The translations under genes and the position numbers were made by a program. A model generated the notes under the pieces. It worked only from the letters and a program-made list of their open reading frames with translations, did not search any database and was not told the origin of the DNA. Below are positions 34,036-43,509 of a DNA stretch of 64,000 nucleotides, in pieces. Position 1 is the first letter of the stretch. The number at the start of each line of letters is the position of its first letter. Origin of the DNA: Aliikangiella sp. G2MR2-5 (GTDB lineage Bacteria > Pseudomonadota > Gammaproteobacteria > Enterobacterales > Kangiellaceae); NCBI RefSeq assembly GCF_015687155.1, contig NZ_JADPQF010000005.1:283347-347346 (forward strand), in the 5' to 3' direction.

Positions 34036-34167
34036 AGCGTACTTTCTAAACTGTTGATGACTATCTTAGAATATATAACATCTTGACAGATGTAGCTTTA
34101 AATTTTTATTTTGCATTGCATCAATGTCGAGCTATGGTCGTCCGCTGAAAAAGTGGGCTTTTGATTA

Positions 34168-34231
34168 AGTGATCTTGTATTTCAGTGATCTTGTATTTCA
34201 GTGATCCATTATCTAAGTGATTCAGCATTCA
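34168..34231. repeat. 16-bp tandem repeat
   Basis: Two exact copies of AGTGATCTTGTATTTC (34168-34183 and 34184-34199) are followed by two diverged units (34200-34215 and 34216-34231) that keep AGTGAT. The array lies in the 330-bp gap between the divergent zntB-like gene and the CPBP protease gene; nothing else is recognised in the gap. It could be slippage-prone and alter promoter spacing. Confidence 0.7.
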
Positions 34232-34364
34232 TTTTCTTTCGATGTTTATTTGTTATCTTGTATTGGTTCGTATTATTGTTTAGGCTTCGTGAATAGAATG
34301 GAATTTTTCAGTTAGGGAAACGTAACTGTTCTAGATACATAAATAATAAAAGCAAGGAAGTTCA

Positions 34365-35081
34365 ATGAACATAACCTCGTCTGCGATTTCTGAAAATTTA
34401 ACTCAGAAGCAGCCATCTCCACTTTATTTCTTGCTCGACCTGACAATTTATATTGCTTTAATGTTTTTGATCCGTGAAATATATTTTTCCGAGTTCCACT
34501 TTATTGCAAACGGCTTGTTCTGGTCCAGTACGACTTTGATTGCTGCCATGCTCTTTATGCGAATCAGGAATGTTTCCTGGAAAGAAATCGGTCTGCGAAA
34601 TCCTGATAATTATAAACAGGCGATAACTGCAACTATTTTCATATTAATATTCACCATCGTTTCAATGGTGATACTGAATATTTTAAAGGACAATTTTGGT
34701 TTGCAGCTGGCTGCTGATGAATCTGATCAACAAGCTGCTAGCAAGTTTGGTGAATTGGCAGGAAACTGGTTACTTTTTTTGAGTATTATCCCGTTTGTTT
34801 GGGTTCAATCGGCATTTGAAGAGTTATTAGATAGAGGATTTCTCATTAATTGGGTAGAGCGTGTGTTTTCCAGTACTTGGTTTGCAACTATTATCGCTGT
34901 GCTATTTCAAGCAATGCTATTTGGATTTCGGCATTCATACGATCTTTCTGAACGGTCGGTTACAGTAGGTTTAATTGGTCTTGCTATGGGGGTTGGTTAT
35001 GTGGCTTTTGGCCGAAACCTTTGGCCTCTAATTATCGCGCATTGCGTTCTTAATACAATGTCATTGTTGGGTAGAGTATAG
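34365..35081 (+). CDS. CPBP-family intramembrane metalloprotease (CAAX-like)
   Basis: The 238-residue protein has about six membrane segments and the catalytic motifs of the CPBP/Abi family: FEELLDRGFL (EExxxR) at about residues 156-165, FGFRHS (FxxxH) near 190, and a late HCVLN (HxxxN/D). Bacterial members process or protect against peptides, or act in membrane stress; the substrate is unknown. The ATG at 34365 has AAGGAAG about 7 nt upstream. A strong terminator follows at 35101. Confidence 0.9.
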   Translation: MNITSSAISENLTQKQPSPLYFLLDLTIYIALMFLIREIYFSEFHFIANGLFWSSTTLIAAMLFMRIRNVSWKEIGLRNPDNYKQAITATIFILIFTIVSMVILNILKDNFGLQLAADESDQQAASKFGELAGNWLLFLSIIPFVWVQSAFEELLDRGFLINWVERVFSSTWFATIIAVLFQAMLFGFRHSYDLSERSVTVGLIGLAMGVGYVAFGRNLWPLIIAHCVLNTMSLLGRV

Positions 35082-35100
35082 GTTTTCAAGGACAGGATAG

Positions 35101-35125
35101 AGAAAGGCACTTTACAGTGCCTTTC
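35101..35125. terminator. Bidirectional intrinsic terminator
   Basis: A near-perfect hairpin (AGAAAGGCACT / AGTGCCTTTCT, 11-bp arms, loop about 3 nt) lies between the convergent CPBP gene and the fabY-like gene. A/T-rich flanks on both sides fit termination in both directions. Confidence 0.8.
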
Positions 35126-35141
35126 TAACATGTGATAAAAC

Positions 35142-36986
35142 TTAGCAATACTCAGAATAAGGGTTTTCTGTATCAAAGTTTAATTGATTCTTGAATTTGT
35201 CTAAAGAAATGCCTTCGCTGGTAATCTTCAAATCTTCACCCTGCATGACTTCGGTGCCAAAATGATAGATGACATTGATATCGCCTTTGGTAATGGCTTC
35301 ATCATAAGCTTTTGCAGTAGCTTTCACGGATTCATTTTTTGCTCGATAATCTGCGAGACGTTCTGCACCATATTTCTTCTCAAGCATTTCGAAAGCAACA
35401 TGTGGTGACAGGACTAGACCGGAAGCATTGTTACCACCGAAACCTTTTGAGTTAAGGACGACGCCTTTCATTTGCTCACCCTTATCACCGACAAACTTAT
35501 GATCCAGACAAATTTCCAGATTGGAGTCGTAAATGTCTTCTGCCAGTTTTTCAGTCGTTTTAATGCCAGGAATATAGCCATATTCCCAGACGCCCAAAGC
35601 CGCAGCCAATTGATCGCCACCTGCTGGTCCAAGGGAGTGTCCAAGATAAGCCTTCACACCACAGACCGGCCATTTTTCAATGCTAAAAGCTTTGGCTACT
35701 TCATTTAGAATATGAGATTCAGTCACTCGATTTTGTGGTGTACTGGTGCCGTGAGCGGACGCATAAGTTTGCTTGACGCCTTCTTCTCCCAAAATATTTT
35801 TCGCCAGCGCCATACACTTGGCAACGGTCAAATAGTTACCAACACCGGGTGAAGAGATTGATTTCTTGTTCGCATCTGCGTTGACATAAACATCGGGAAC
35901 TGCGCCGTAAATAGTCGCACCCAGCTCCAGAGCTAACTCGTCATCCATCAGGATAAAGAACTGGGCAGCTTCTCCAATGGTGAAACCGGCGTTTTCTGCA
36001 AATGGTCGGCTAGCCCTGCGGTTATCACACTCTTCGGTCCCATCAATGGCTGCAATTTGTGCGTCTTCCGCCAAAGCGCCCATGGCTTTAAATCCTTCGA
36101 TCACTTCCGGTTCAATAGGCGCTTCAGCTCCACCGACAATAGCAACACGAGCGCGACCGGCCTGGATATCACCAATTCCTTGGCGCAGGTTATAAAGGAA
36201 AGTCGCACAGGCACCGATATTCGCGCCAGTTGAGCCAACGCTGTTTATCATATAGCTATTAACAAAGTCTGCAGGCATTTGAGTCAACATCAGTGGCATT
36301 TGTTTAGAGGTTACGCGGCCGCCTTTCAGTCCGGCCTGAGCCAGTCCGCGACCGCCGAAATCGTCGAGCTGACCAATCGCTGATGCCGCGTAAACTGAAA
36401 CTTCATCAGGTTCGATGTGCTCAAGCACCGTGTCCCAGTCCAGTCCCATAGAGTGAAGTGCATCAGAAGCACCAAATACTGCCAGTTGCAAACCTTTCGG
36501 CTGGTTACGTGAAGAATAGAATTCTGCAGGGTCAAAGCCTGTAGGTAATTGTGCTCCACTGGTGACCGCAATTTTATAGCTATCCTGGGTTAGTACTTCC
36601 ATTTCACCTTCGACGGTAACACTAACCTTACCACCACCAAGATCTTCAACTTTCCAGTTTTCAGGGAGTGTTTCCGGTAGTTGACGTTTTCGGGTTTCAA
36701 ATTTAATTGCCTCACCTTCAGCTTTCATGCTGGTTTTACGGTGAGTCTTGACGTTGTTGATATCAAAAGTTTGAGACTCTATCTTGCGGATCAAAGTGTG
36801 ATCCAGCATATACTGCCTGTCATTGGCATCTTCCAGCTTCATCAGCTTGGAAAGGCCTTCGAACATAGGCGCCAGCTCTTCTTCCTTCATTACTTCATGA
36901 ACCAGGCGGCGATAAGCATGGTGGAATGAGCTTCTTCCCGCGGCGTTGATGCCGCCAAATCCAACTATTACAGGTAACTTTTGCAT
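35142..36986 (-). CDS. fabY: FabY-type beta-ketoacyl-ACP synthase
   Basis: This large synthase (about 614 residues from the ATG at 36986, MQKLPVIVGFGGINAAGRSS) matches the FabY family described in Pseudomonas aeruginosa, which condenses acetyl-CoA with malonyl-ACP to start fatty acid synthesis. The nucleophile region NSVGSTGANIGACATFLYN contains the active Cys. The His residues lie in ASAHGTSTPQNRVTES and VKAYLGHSLGPAG, and GFGGNNASG is the C-terminal loop. An N-terminal region of about 150 residues before the thiolase fold is typical of FabY. A GTG three codons upstream is a weaker start. It is divergent from an AraC-like regulator. Confidence 0.9.
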   Translation of the reverse strand: MQKLPVIVGFGGINAAGRSSFHHAYRRLVHEVMKEEELAPMFEGLSKLMKLEDANDRQYMLDHTLIRKIESQTFDINNVKTHRKTSMKAEGEAIKFETRKRQLPETLPENWKVEDLGGGKVSVTVEGEMEVLTQDSYKIAVTSGAQLPTGFDPAEFYSSRNQPKGLQLAVFGASDALHSMGLDWDTVLEHIEPDEVSVYAASAIGQLDDFGGRGLAQAGLKGGRVTSKQMPLMLTQMPADFVNSYMINSVGSTGANIGACATFLYNLRQGIGDIQAGRARVAIVGGAEAPIEPEVIEGFKAMGALAEDAQIAAIDGTEECDNRRASRPFAENAGFTIGEAAQFFILMDDELALELGATIYGAVPDVYVNADANKKSISSPGVGNYLTVAKCMALAKNILGEEGVKQTYASAHGTSTPQNRVTESHILNEVAKAFSIEKWPVCGVKAYLGHSLGPAGGDQLAAALGVWEYGYIPGIKTTEKLAEDIYDSNLEICLDHKFVGDKGEQMKGVVLNSKGFGGNNASGLVLSPHVAFEMLEKKYGAERLADYRAKNESVKATAKAYDEAITKGDINVIYHFGTEVMQGEDLKITSEGISLDKFKNQLNFDTENPYSEYC

Positions 36987-37068
36987 AACCTTCACTTCTT
37001 TAATGGCTAGAGTATCTAATTCAGGCGGAATATTTTATTTGACGTATTAGAAAGGCAGTAGGATAATT

Positions 37069-38118
37069 TTGCCAATAAATTGTATATTATGGCCATTTTC
37101 TGTCAATAGCTTTATGACACTTTCATTATTTATCTGTTATCCCAGGGCTTTATCAACCAGTCTTAGCCTACCTATGGAAATGATTTCCGCAGCAAACTCG
37201 GTTGCCAGAATTAATCGTGTCAAAAGGGAAAACTGGCAGTGCAAGGTGGTCTCAGCCCTTTCTCAAGCCAATACTCCAATAGATTTTGCCAGGGGATTAA
37301 GAGTTTTACCTGAGTTAGACCTTGCAACTGCACCTAAGGCAGACAGTATTTTTTTGCCGCCGATATGGGGAAAACCTGATTTTGTTATCGATAGAAATCC
37401 CGAGTTGATTCAGTGGATCAGGCAGCGTTATGAGGAGGGCACTCAGCTTATTGCAACTGGTACAGGTGTGGGCTTGTTGGCGCGCGCAGGTTTACTCGAT
37501 AACAAAGTGGCTACGACACATTGGTACTACTTTGATACTTTTGAGCGTAAATATCCACGAGTTAATCTCCAACGACATCACTTTATCACACAGGCAGGAA
37601 GCCTATACTGTTGCGGAAGCATTAATGCTCTGGTGGATTTAACAACCTATTTCATAGAAACCTACTTTGGAAAAGAAGTGACTCAGGTGATTGAGCAGCA
37701 TTTTAGTCATGAAATTAATCGAACCTATGATAAGCCCTGGTATAGCACTGGAGAAGCCCGTCATCCAGATGAAGGGATCATCGAAGTTCAACAGTGGATG
37801 CAATCGCACTACTCACAAAATTTCAATCTAAATGCCCTGGCAGAATTAGCTAATATGAGCGTGAGAAATTTCTCGCGGCGATTTAAAGCCGCGGTTGGTA
37901 AATCTGCTCTTGCTTACGGGCTGGATCTAAAAATGGAAGCTGCAAGAGAACTACTAAAAGAAACTAATTTAAGTCATCAGGATATTGCTGATAGAGTCGG
38001 CTTTAAGGATGCTGCATATTTTTCTCGCCAGTTTAAATTAAAAAATAAACTGACTCCTAGAGAATACAGAGAAATGGTCAGAGGGAAGCTGTTTAACATT
38101 TCTTCGACACAGGATTAA
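37069..38118 (+). CDS. GlxA-family (DJ-1/PfpI-like plus AraC HTH) transcriptional regulator
   Basis: The 349-residue protein combines an N-terminal DJ-1/PfpI amidase-like domain (about 15-200, with QLIATGTGVGLLARAGLLD and ATTHWYYFDTFERKYP) with a C-terminal AraC double helix-turn-helix (LNALAELANMSVRNFSRRFK, HQDIADRVGFKDAAYFSRQF). The usual nucleophile elbow Cys of active DJ-1 proteins is replaced by Gly in GTGVG, so this domain likely senses rather than catalyses. The TTG at 37069 has AGGA 5-6 nt upstream; an ATG at 37114 lacks one. It is divergent from fabY. Confidence 0.85.
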   Translation: MPINCILWPFSVNSFMTLSLFICYPRALSTSLSLPMEMISAANSVARINRVKRENWQCKVVSALSQANTPIDFARGLRVLPELDLATAPKADSIFLPPIWGKPDFVIDRNPELIQWIRQRYEEGTQLIATGTGVGLLARAGLLDNKVATTHWYYFDTFERKYPRVNLQRHHFITQAGSLYCCGSINALVDLTTYFIETYFGKEVTQVIEQHFSHEINRTYDKPWYSTGEARHPDEGIIEVQQWMQSHYSQNFNLNALAELANMSVRNFSRRFKAAVGKSALAYGLDLKMEAARELLKETNLSHQDIADRVGFKDAAYFSRQFKLKNKLTPREYREMVRGKLFNISSTQD

Positions 38119-38249
38119 TCTAAATTTGATAGCGTGGGTAGCTGAACTGGACGCTCGGGCAAATGAAACTTGGCTAGCGAGAGTGTTCTGATGATCTATA
38201 CTTAGGGGGATTTAGTCTGGCTTGAGGCGTCAACAAGAACGACACTATA

Positions 38250-39146
38250 TTGAACAAGTCCATTGCAATAACTTTTTCAACTTTTTTGCTAAGCTCGATT
38301 TCTTTTCGCGTCATTGGGGATAGCTTTATTGATTTGGAACTAACCCTATCTAGCAATGATAATATTTCTAATGCCAGCGACAATGAAATTTCCGATAATC
38401 TTTATCAATTGGAGCTGACCTACGGTCAATATCATTATCTGGATGACGGACTATTCTTCAATTGGTTTGCTAGCCTCGATTATACTCAATATAGTAGTTG
38501 GTCTACATTTGATCATGTCGTATTGAACACTGGAATTGAACTTGAAAAGAAAATAGGTATGGGAGCTTATGTTCCCGTTGTTGGAGTCGACGTTTCATTT
38601 TCGAATAAAAATTACAATGTTGACATTCGAGATGGAATTGATACTGCAATTCGCGTTTTCTGGAAAAAAAGACTGAATGAGCGCTGGGATACCAGTGTTG
38701 CATTGGGGTTTAGTCAATATCATACAAAGCATAATATTGAGGGGGATATTCAAGCGCCCACTACGCCAATGAACACTCTGAGTTTTGATGCTTTCGCGGT
38801 ATCACAAAAACATCTCTCTGCTAATACGCAGGTTTCATTAAACGAGAAAAACTCGATTTCAATGGGCGTAGAGTATTCTGATGGAGACATTACATCAACA
38901 GTGATGTCATCTTCCTGGATGCCTGAATTGGTTACCGCCAGAGTGCCCGATACCGCTATCGGGGAGGGATACTATGCCTATCGTCTGGATGGAAAAATGT
39001 TATCACTAAATCTTGAATGGGATTATATCCTTTCGGACGAGTATACCTTTAGAGCTAGTTATCAATCATCAAATATCAATTCGGATTTAGGAAGTTATGA
39101 ATACAAAAGAAAGAAAATTTCACTAACAATTATAAAATATTTCTGA
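38250..39146 (+). CDS. Exported beta-barrel-like protein of unknown function
   Basis: I do not recognise the family. The 298-residue product has a signal peptide (about 1-23) followed almost entirely by alternating polar/aromatic strands (LYQLELTYGQYHYL, FFNWFASLDYTQYS, TSVALGFSQYHTK, LNLEWDYILSDEYTF). It ends in ...IIKYF, a C-terminal Phe typical of outer-membrane barrels. It starts at a TTG with a weak ribosome binding site; no better start exists nearby. Its stop overlaps the next start (TGATG), making it the first gene of a three-gene unit with a cupredoxin-like protein and an adenylate cyclase. Confidence 0.7.
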   Translation: MNKSIAITFSTFLLSSISFRVIGDSFIDLELTLSSNDNISNASDNEISDNLYQLELTYGQYHYLDDGLFFNWFASLDYTQYSSWSTFDHVVLNTGIELEKKIGMGAYVPVVGVDVSFSNKNYNVDIRDGIDTAIRVFWKKRLNERWDTSVALGFSQYHTKHNIEGDIQAPTTPMNTLSFDAFAVSQKHLSANTQVSLNEKNSISMGVEYSDGDITSTVMSSSWMPELVTARVPDTAIGEGYYAYRLDGKMLSLNLEWDYILSDEYTFRASYQSSNINSDLGSYEYKRKKISLTIIKYF

Positions 39147-39808
39147 TGATGTGGAGAAAGATGAATATCCGGCTATCCAAATTGATTCTATTGTCTATTT
39201 TTCTTCAAGTAGGAACTACTAGCGCGGCAGAACTTCGAATAAAACTGACAAAAAATGGTGAGTTACCACTTGCTAATGCTGTTGTGAAATTGGAGCCCAG
39301 GAATCATAAGGTAAAAATTGTTCCGCAAAATAAAGTCATTGATCAGATCAACAAGGAGTTTGTACCCAGAATAGTTATTGTTATACAAGGAGGGGATATC
39401 AATTTTCCCAACAAGGATAATATAAAGCATCACGTCTACTCGTTTTCTGATGCAAAGCAGTTTGAACTCCCTCTATATGAAGGAGTACTTGCTGAATCCG
39501 TTAATTTTGAGAAACCGGGAGTAGTTGTGCTTGGCTGTAACATTCATGACTGGATGCGCGGCTATATTTATGTGACAGATTCACCCTATACGATGCTTAC
39601 CAATCGAGAAGGAACAGTAAGTTTCGAAAGTTTGCCTGAAGATACCTACAAGCTTAGTATTTGGCATCCTGGGCTCAATGAGGATCTGAAAAATATGAGC
39701 TACACACTGCGTGGAGAAGATTCACTTGAAATCAACAGGGATGTAGTCATTAAGCCTGTTGTGAAAATTCGTCGAAACCAGAATCGTCGACGTAATCGCT
39801 ACGATTAG
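39146..39808 (+). CDS. Periplasmic cupredoxin-like (methylamine-utilization-like) protein
   Basis: This exported 220-residue protein has a signal peptide ending near TTSAAE and a cupredoxin-like core: NIKHHVYSFS gives a His, and VVVLGCNIHDWMRGYIYVTD gives Cys-x-x-His-x-x-Met, the copper-site order of type 1 copper proteins. A carboxypeptidase-regulatory-like domain (MLTNREGTVSFESLPEDTYKL) follows. Similar proteins are labelled methylamine utilization proteins without evidence for that role. A start at 39161 with GGAG 4 nt upstream is a real alternative to the TGATG-coupled ATG at 39146. It is four bases from the cyclase gene. Copper binding is inferred from motif spacing. Confidence 0.75.
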   Translation: MMWRKMNIRLSKLILLSIFLQVGTTSAAELRIKLTKNGELPLANAVVKLEPRNHKVKIVPQNKVIDQINKEFVPRIVIVIQGGDINFPNKDNIKHHVYSFSDAKQFELPLYEGVLAESVNFEKPGVVVLGCNIHDWMRGYIYVTDSPYTMLTNREGTVSFESLPEDTYKLSIWHPGLNEDLKNMSYTLRGEDSLEINRDVVIKPVVKIRRNQNRRRNRYD

Positions 39809-39812
39809 AACT

Positions 39813-41735
39813 ATGCTGTTTCGTTTCCGGAAGTTTCAGACCCGTTTGTTATCTTTCATTCTCTTGACCGTATTCTTCATCCAGGCGGCAATCTATTTTA
39901 GTGTGAGAAAAGCTAACATTGAAAACGCCAAGACTGAAATTAGTCGTAGTCTACAACTTGGTGCAGAGGTATTTACACGCATCATTCATGAAAGAACCCA
40001 AAATCTTTTTCAGTATGCCAGGTTACTATCCGCGGACTATGCCTTTAAGCCAGCATTTTACTCTGGCGATCACATGACAATATTATCTGCAATGGAAAAC
40101 CATCTGGCCAGGTTGGTCGAAGCCGAAATAATGCTTCTGGTAGATCTTGAATCAAATATCATTGCAAGTTCTATGAACTCCAGCGAAGTTGGAGTTCCCT
40201 TTAAATGGCCTCTACTAATTCAAAAAGCGGAGAAAGATGAATATGCTGAAGCGACCGGTATTGTAATGATCCAGAATAGACCCTATCAACTGATTGTTGT
40301 ACCTTATTTTGCTCCTGATATTAGTGCATGGGTTGTGCTCGGTTTTGCTTTTGACCAAGGTGTAGCTGAGGATATTCAAACTTTGGTTCAAAGTGAGATT
40401 TCCTTTGTGGGCCAGGCTGAACCGGGAAAATGGCGAGTCACAGCAGGAACAATTCAAGGAGACAATTTAAAGCTCATAGAAATGATTGATCAGATAACTA
40501 AAAATGAGTTACCAAAGTCAAAAATCCAGACTATCTCGCTAAATCAGAATTTATTTGTCAGTCTTGCGCAGCCGGTCGATGAAAATCGTCAACTATTTGC
40601 AGTATTACAAAGGTCTCTTGACGAGTCACTAAAACCCTATTTGAGACTGGAAAGTACCTTGCTTAATATCTTTTTAATAACAGTGGTTATTTCTTTCCTT
40701 ATTAGCTTGATGTTGGCTAAGAAAGTAACACATCCAGTAAAAATATTAACCGAGTCGGCTAGCAAGATAAAACTCGGCAACTACACAGAAAGGATCGAGA
40801 TTAATCTTAAAGATGAAATTGGCCAATTAGCCGATTCGTTTAATAGTATGGCCAGAGGATTGGAAGAGAAAGAAAAAGTTAGAAATCTACTGGGGAAAGT
40901 TGTCTCAACTGAAATAGCTGAGGAATTATTGAGCAGGGATATTGAGCTTGGCGGAGAAGAAAAAGATGTTTCAATTCTTTTTTCCGATATTCGTAATTTT
41001 ACCAGTATTTGTGAAGGCTATTCTGCGAAACAAATATTGAATATGTTAAATATATACCTTACAGCTATGAGTGAAGCAATAGAAGAAAGTCAGGGGCTTA
41101 TTGACAAATATATTGGTGACGCCGTTATGGCGCTGTTTGGTGCACCAAATGATGATCCTGAAAGCGCTAGTCATGCCATTGCTGCGGCCAGATTAATGAG
41201 TGACAAGCTAAAAAAATTAAATGCTCAAAATGTATTCGGTGATTTAACTATAAATATTGGGATTGGAATTAGTAGCGGAAGAGTTGTTGCCGGAAATATG
41301 GGATCTCCGTCACGTTTAAATTATACTGTTATTGGTGACACAGTTAACTTGTCTTCCAGGCTAGAGGGGCTTACAAAGTTCTACGGCGTTGACGTAATTG
41401 TCAGTGAAATAACTCAAAAACGCGCAGAAGATTGGGTATTTCAGGAGCTGGATTGGGTTAAAGTTAAAGGAAAGTCCGAGCCGATTAAAATCTATCGACC
41501 GCTTTGCTTAGAAAATAACCTTTCTAGTCATTGTCGTCGAGTAGTCGATGTTACAAATGATTTTATTCATCTTTATCGTAAGCAATGTTGGAATGAAGCA
41601 CTAGCAACACTAGAAACGCTAAAGTCAATTGATAGCTCAAATCTACCATCAATATATCGTCAGAGAATCGAAGCCCTCCAGTTGCGCCCGCCTGGTCAAT
41701 CCTGGGATTTTACATACGAGTTTGACTTTAAATAG
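39813..41735 (+). CDS. Membrane class III adenylate/guanylate cyclase with periplasmic sensor and HAMP
   Basis: The 640-residue protein has a membrane segment at about 10-30 and a periplasmic sensor of about 250 residues (Cache-like). A second segment at about 283-303 and a HAMP linker (VTHPVKILTESASKIKLGNY) follow, and a class III cyclase domain at about 380-565. FSDIRNFT and DKYIGDAVMALFG supply the two metal-binding Asp and a specificity Lys; YTVIGDTVNLSSRLEGL supplies the second specificity position. These favour ATP as substrate, so cAMP is the likely product. It closes the barrel/cupredoxin/cyclase unit, suggesting that the envelope proteins modulate its signal. Confidence 0.88.
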   Translation: MLFRFRKFQTRLLSFILLTVFFIQAAIYFSVRKANIENAKTEISRSLQLGAEVFTRIIHERTQNLFQYARLLSADYAFKPAFYSGDHMTILSAMENHLARLVEAEIMLLVDLESNIIASSMNSSEVGVPFKWPLLIQKAEKDEYAEATGIVMIQNRPYQLIVVPYFAPDISAWVVLGFAFDQGVAEDIQTLVQSEISFVGQAEPGKWRVTAGTIQGDNLKLIEMIDQITKNELPKSKIQTISLNQNLFVSLAQPVDENRQLFAVLQRSLDESLKPYLRLESTLLNIFLITVVISFLISLMLAKKVTHPVKILTESASKIKLGNYTERIEINLKDEIGQLADSFNSMARGLEEKEKVRNLLGKVVSTEIAEELLSRDIELGGEEKDVSILFSDIRNFTSICEGYSAKQILNMLNIYLTAMSEAIEESQGLIDKYIGDAVMALFGAPNDDPESASHAIAAARLMSDKLKKLNAQNVFGDLTINIGIGISSGRVVAGNMGSPSRLNYTVIGDTVNLSSRLEGLTKFYGVDVIVSEITQKRAEDWVFQELDWVKVKGKSEPIKIYRPLCLENNLSSHCRRVVDVTNDFIHLYRKQCWNEALATLETLKSIDSSNLPSIYRQRIEALQLRPPGQSWDFTYEFDFK

Positions 41736-42092
41736 AACGATATTAAATTGTAGGCAGGATTAAGTGACCTAGTATTTGGTTTTAACTATTTCTTCGTTAT
41801 TCATATTTTCTGTTTAATTTCTTTTCATATTCTATAGAAAACACTGATTATGTTAATAACTAGTTTTGTTCATGTGATGTGAAATTCGTTATCTGTGTTC
41901 TGTAATAAAAGCATCATAAAGCGATAATCTAAAAGTTGGGTCATGCACAACATCTTAATTTATCTTGCCTGAGTGTCGATTGATAAGAAAAACTAATGAG
42001 TAGTCTCAAATATTTTCAATTGTTCATATTCCATATGCGCGAATAATTAGGTCGAACCTTAGTTCAAAAACATGGAAAAATTGGAGAAGAAA
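41736..42092. other. Intergenic region, nothing recognised
   Basis: This 357-bp AT-rich gap follows the cyclase gene and precedes the BsuPI-domain gene. I see no clear terminator hairpin, repeat or small gene in it. It should contain the promoter of the downstream gene. Confidence 0.4.
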
Positions 42093-43073
42093 ATGAATGC
42101 TTTGAAAAAGACTTTAGTCGCAGGAAGTTTAATATGTTCAGGAGTTGTCGCGCAGGCGAGTGAATATTTACCTATGTCCGTAAATGACCATAAGGTTTTT
42201 AAAGTGAACGAACGAGAAATAGTCGTTGAAGTAACGGATTTTTCAGGAGATAACTGGAAAAAGTATTCTAATTATATGGGGCGTAGTGAACAATGGATTT
42301 GGAGTTCAAAGGATAGCCAGAAAATATTTTGGTATAATAATGAAGGAGGAGCTCAATTGCTGGTCGACTTTAATCATGCGGTTGGTACTGAGTATCTGGT
42401 TGATATTGACGGCTGTACAAACTCTGCGAGAATCGAAGATAAGCAATATCAAGCGGTCACCGAGGCGGGTACATTTGATAATTCGATATTACTGGTGTTT
42501 AACGGTGATTGTTATGACGCGGGGTTGGCTTCTGCTGCTTTTGCACCTGGAATTGGACTGGTCGCTTACGCCCAACAATCAATCATTGGCCCTGTGACAA
42601 CCGAGATGGTGCGAGCGCAGGTTGACGGTATCAGTTATCCGCTATTTGATGGAATTGAAGTTTCTAGTCAGTTTCCATCTGGACGAACACTATCTAATGT
42701 TCAGGAATACGTTAGTGCATATCTGACGATTACAAACTATTCAAAAGAAAAAGAAGTTTTTAATTTTAACACTTCTCAACAGTTTGATATTGAAATACAT
42801 GATATCAATGGAGAGGTGGTGAACAAGTGGTCAGCTGATAGACGTTTTATGACGGCCTTAACGAGTGTAGAAATTTTACCTGGAGCAAGCCATAAGTTTG
42901 GTGGTCAGATTAAACTGGTGGATGTGAATGGCAAAGCCTTGCAAGTTGGCAGCTATACAATAAGAGTTGAGCTAAAGGGAAGTAACCAACCAGTTTCCAG
43001 TGCTTTTGAAGCCATACCTTTCGCTGCTGAATCTCCTTTATATATCGATCAAAAAGTATCGGCTTTTAATTAG
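42093..43073 (+). CDS. Secreted BsuPI-domain (proteinase-inhibitor-like) protein
   Basis: The product (326 residues from the ATG at 42093, with GGAG 7 nt upstream) has a signal peptide ending VVAQASE. After an N-terminal region with a Cys pair (DGCTNSAR, NGDCYDAG) comes a C-terminal BsuPI domain at about residues 205-310: YVSAYLTITNYSKEKEVFNF, FDIEIHDINGEVVNKWSADR, and ILPGASHKFGGQI. BsuPI is named after an intracellular Bacillus protease inhibitor, but most members have not been tested. An ATG seven codons upstream lacks a ribosome binding site. It is monocistronic, with a terminator right after it. Confidence 0.78.
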   Translation: MNALKKTLVAGSLICSGVVAQASEYLPMSVNDHKVFKVNEREIVVEVTDFSGDNWKKYSNYMGRSEQWIWSSKDSQKIFWYNNEGGAQLLVDFNHAVGTEYLVDIDGCTNSARIEDKQYQAVTEAGTFDNSILLVFNGDCYDAGLASAAFAPGIGLVAYAQQSIIGPVTTEMVRAQVDGISYPLFDGIEVSSQFPSGRTLSNVQEYVSAYLTITNYSKEKEVFNFNTSQQFDIEIHDINGEVVNKWSADRRFMTALTSVEILPGASHKFGGQIKLVDVNGKALQVGSYTIRVELKGSNQPVSSAFEAIPFAAESPLYIDQKVSAFN

Positions 43074-43091
43074 TTGAAATTACTTTAAATC

Positions 43092-43112
43092 GGAGCCCCT
43101 ATGAGGGCTCCC
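43092..43112 (+). terminator. Intrinsic terminator after the BsuPI-domain gene
   Basis: The hairpin GGAGCCC-CTATGAG-GGCTCC with a following CTTT lies about 20 nt after the stop at 43073. Confidence 0.75.
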
Positions 43113-43274
43113 TTTGTGATGCTTTTAGATTTTTATTTTTTACTGACCTGCTACTGATGATGACTACTTTTTTAATAGTTTATCAAGTATTGCTTTCTCC
43201 CACAAATGAGTAATATAGGCTTGTTTTATTGCGTTCAGAGTGACTTGAGGCCATCTATCAAAGGATAGATCCAG

Positions 43275-43424
43275 TTATTTCTTTTCAGGGATAGTGACAA
43301 ATATTTCTGCTGTACCAAGAGTTGTAAAGCAAAACCAGCAGAATATTGTCGGAAGAAAAAAAGTTCTTATATTCGTAAAATGTCCATAATGGTCTCCAGG
43401 AACCAAAATTGCGTCAGGTCTCCG
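43275..43424 (-). other. Intergenic stretch with a possible aminotransferase-like remnant
   Basis: The gap 43113-43464 has no intact gene. On the minus strand the frame ending at the TAA at 43275 reads DAILVPGDHYGHFTNIRTFF before losing resemblance to anything. The first part is like the C-terminal VxPGxxFG...IR element of PLP aminotransferases. It is short and could be chance. No start codon or ribosome binding site is present. Confidence 0.2.
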
Positions 43425-43464
43425 TTAATTAAAAAAACTGAAAGCTTAAACAAAAGCAGGAAAC

Positions 43465-43488
43465 CTCAAGTTAATGACTACTTGAGGC
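43465..43488 (-). terminator. Intrinsic terminator of the blaI/M56-M23 operon
   Basis: A perfect 8-bp inverted repeat (CCTCAAGT / ACTTGAGG, 8-nt loop) lies 22 nt beyond the M56-M23 gene stop. A TTT-containing tail follows on the minus strand. Confidence 0.72.
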
Positions 43489-43509
43489 TAAGTTAATGAA
43501 GAGATTTGA

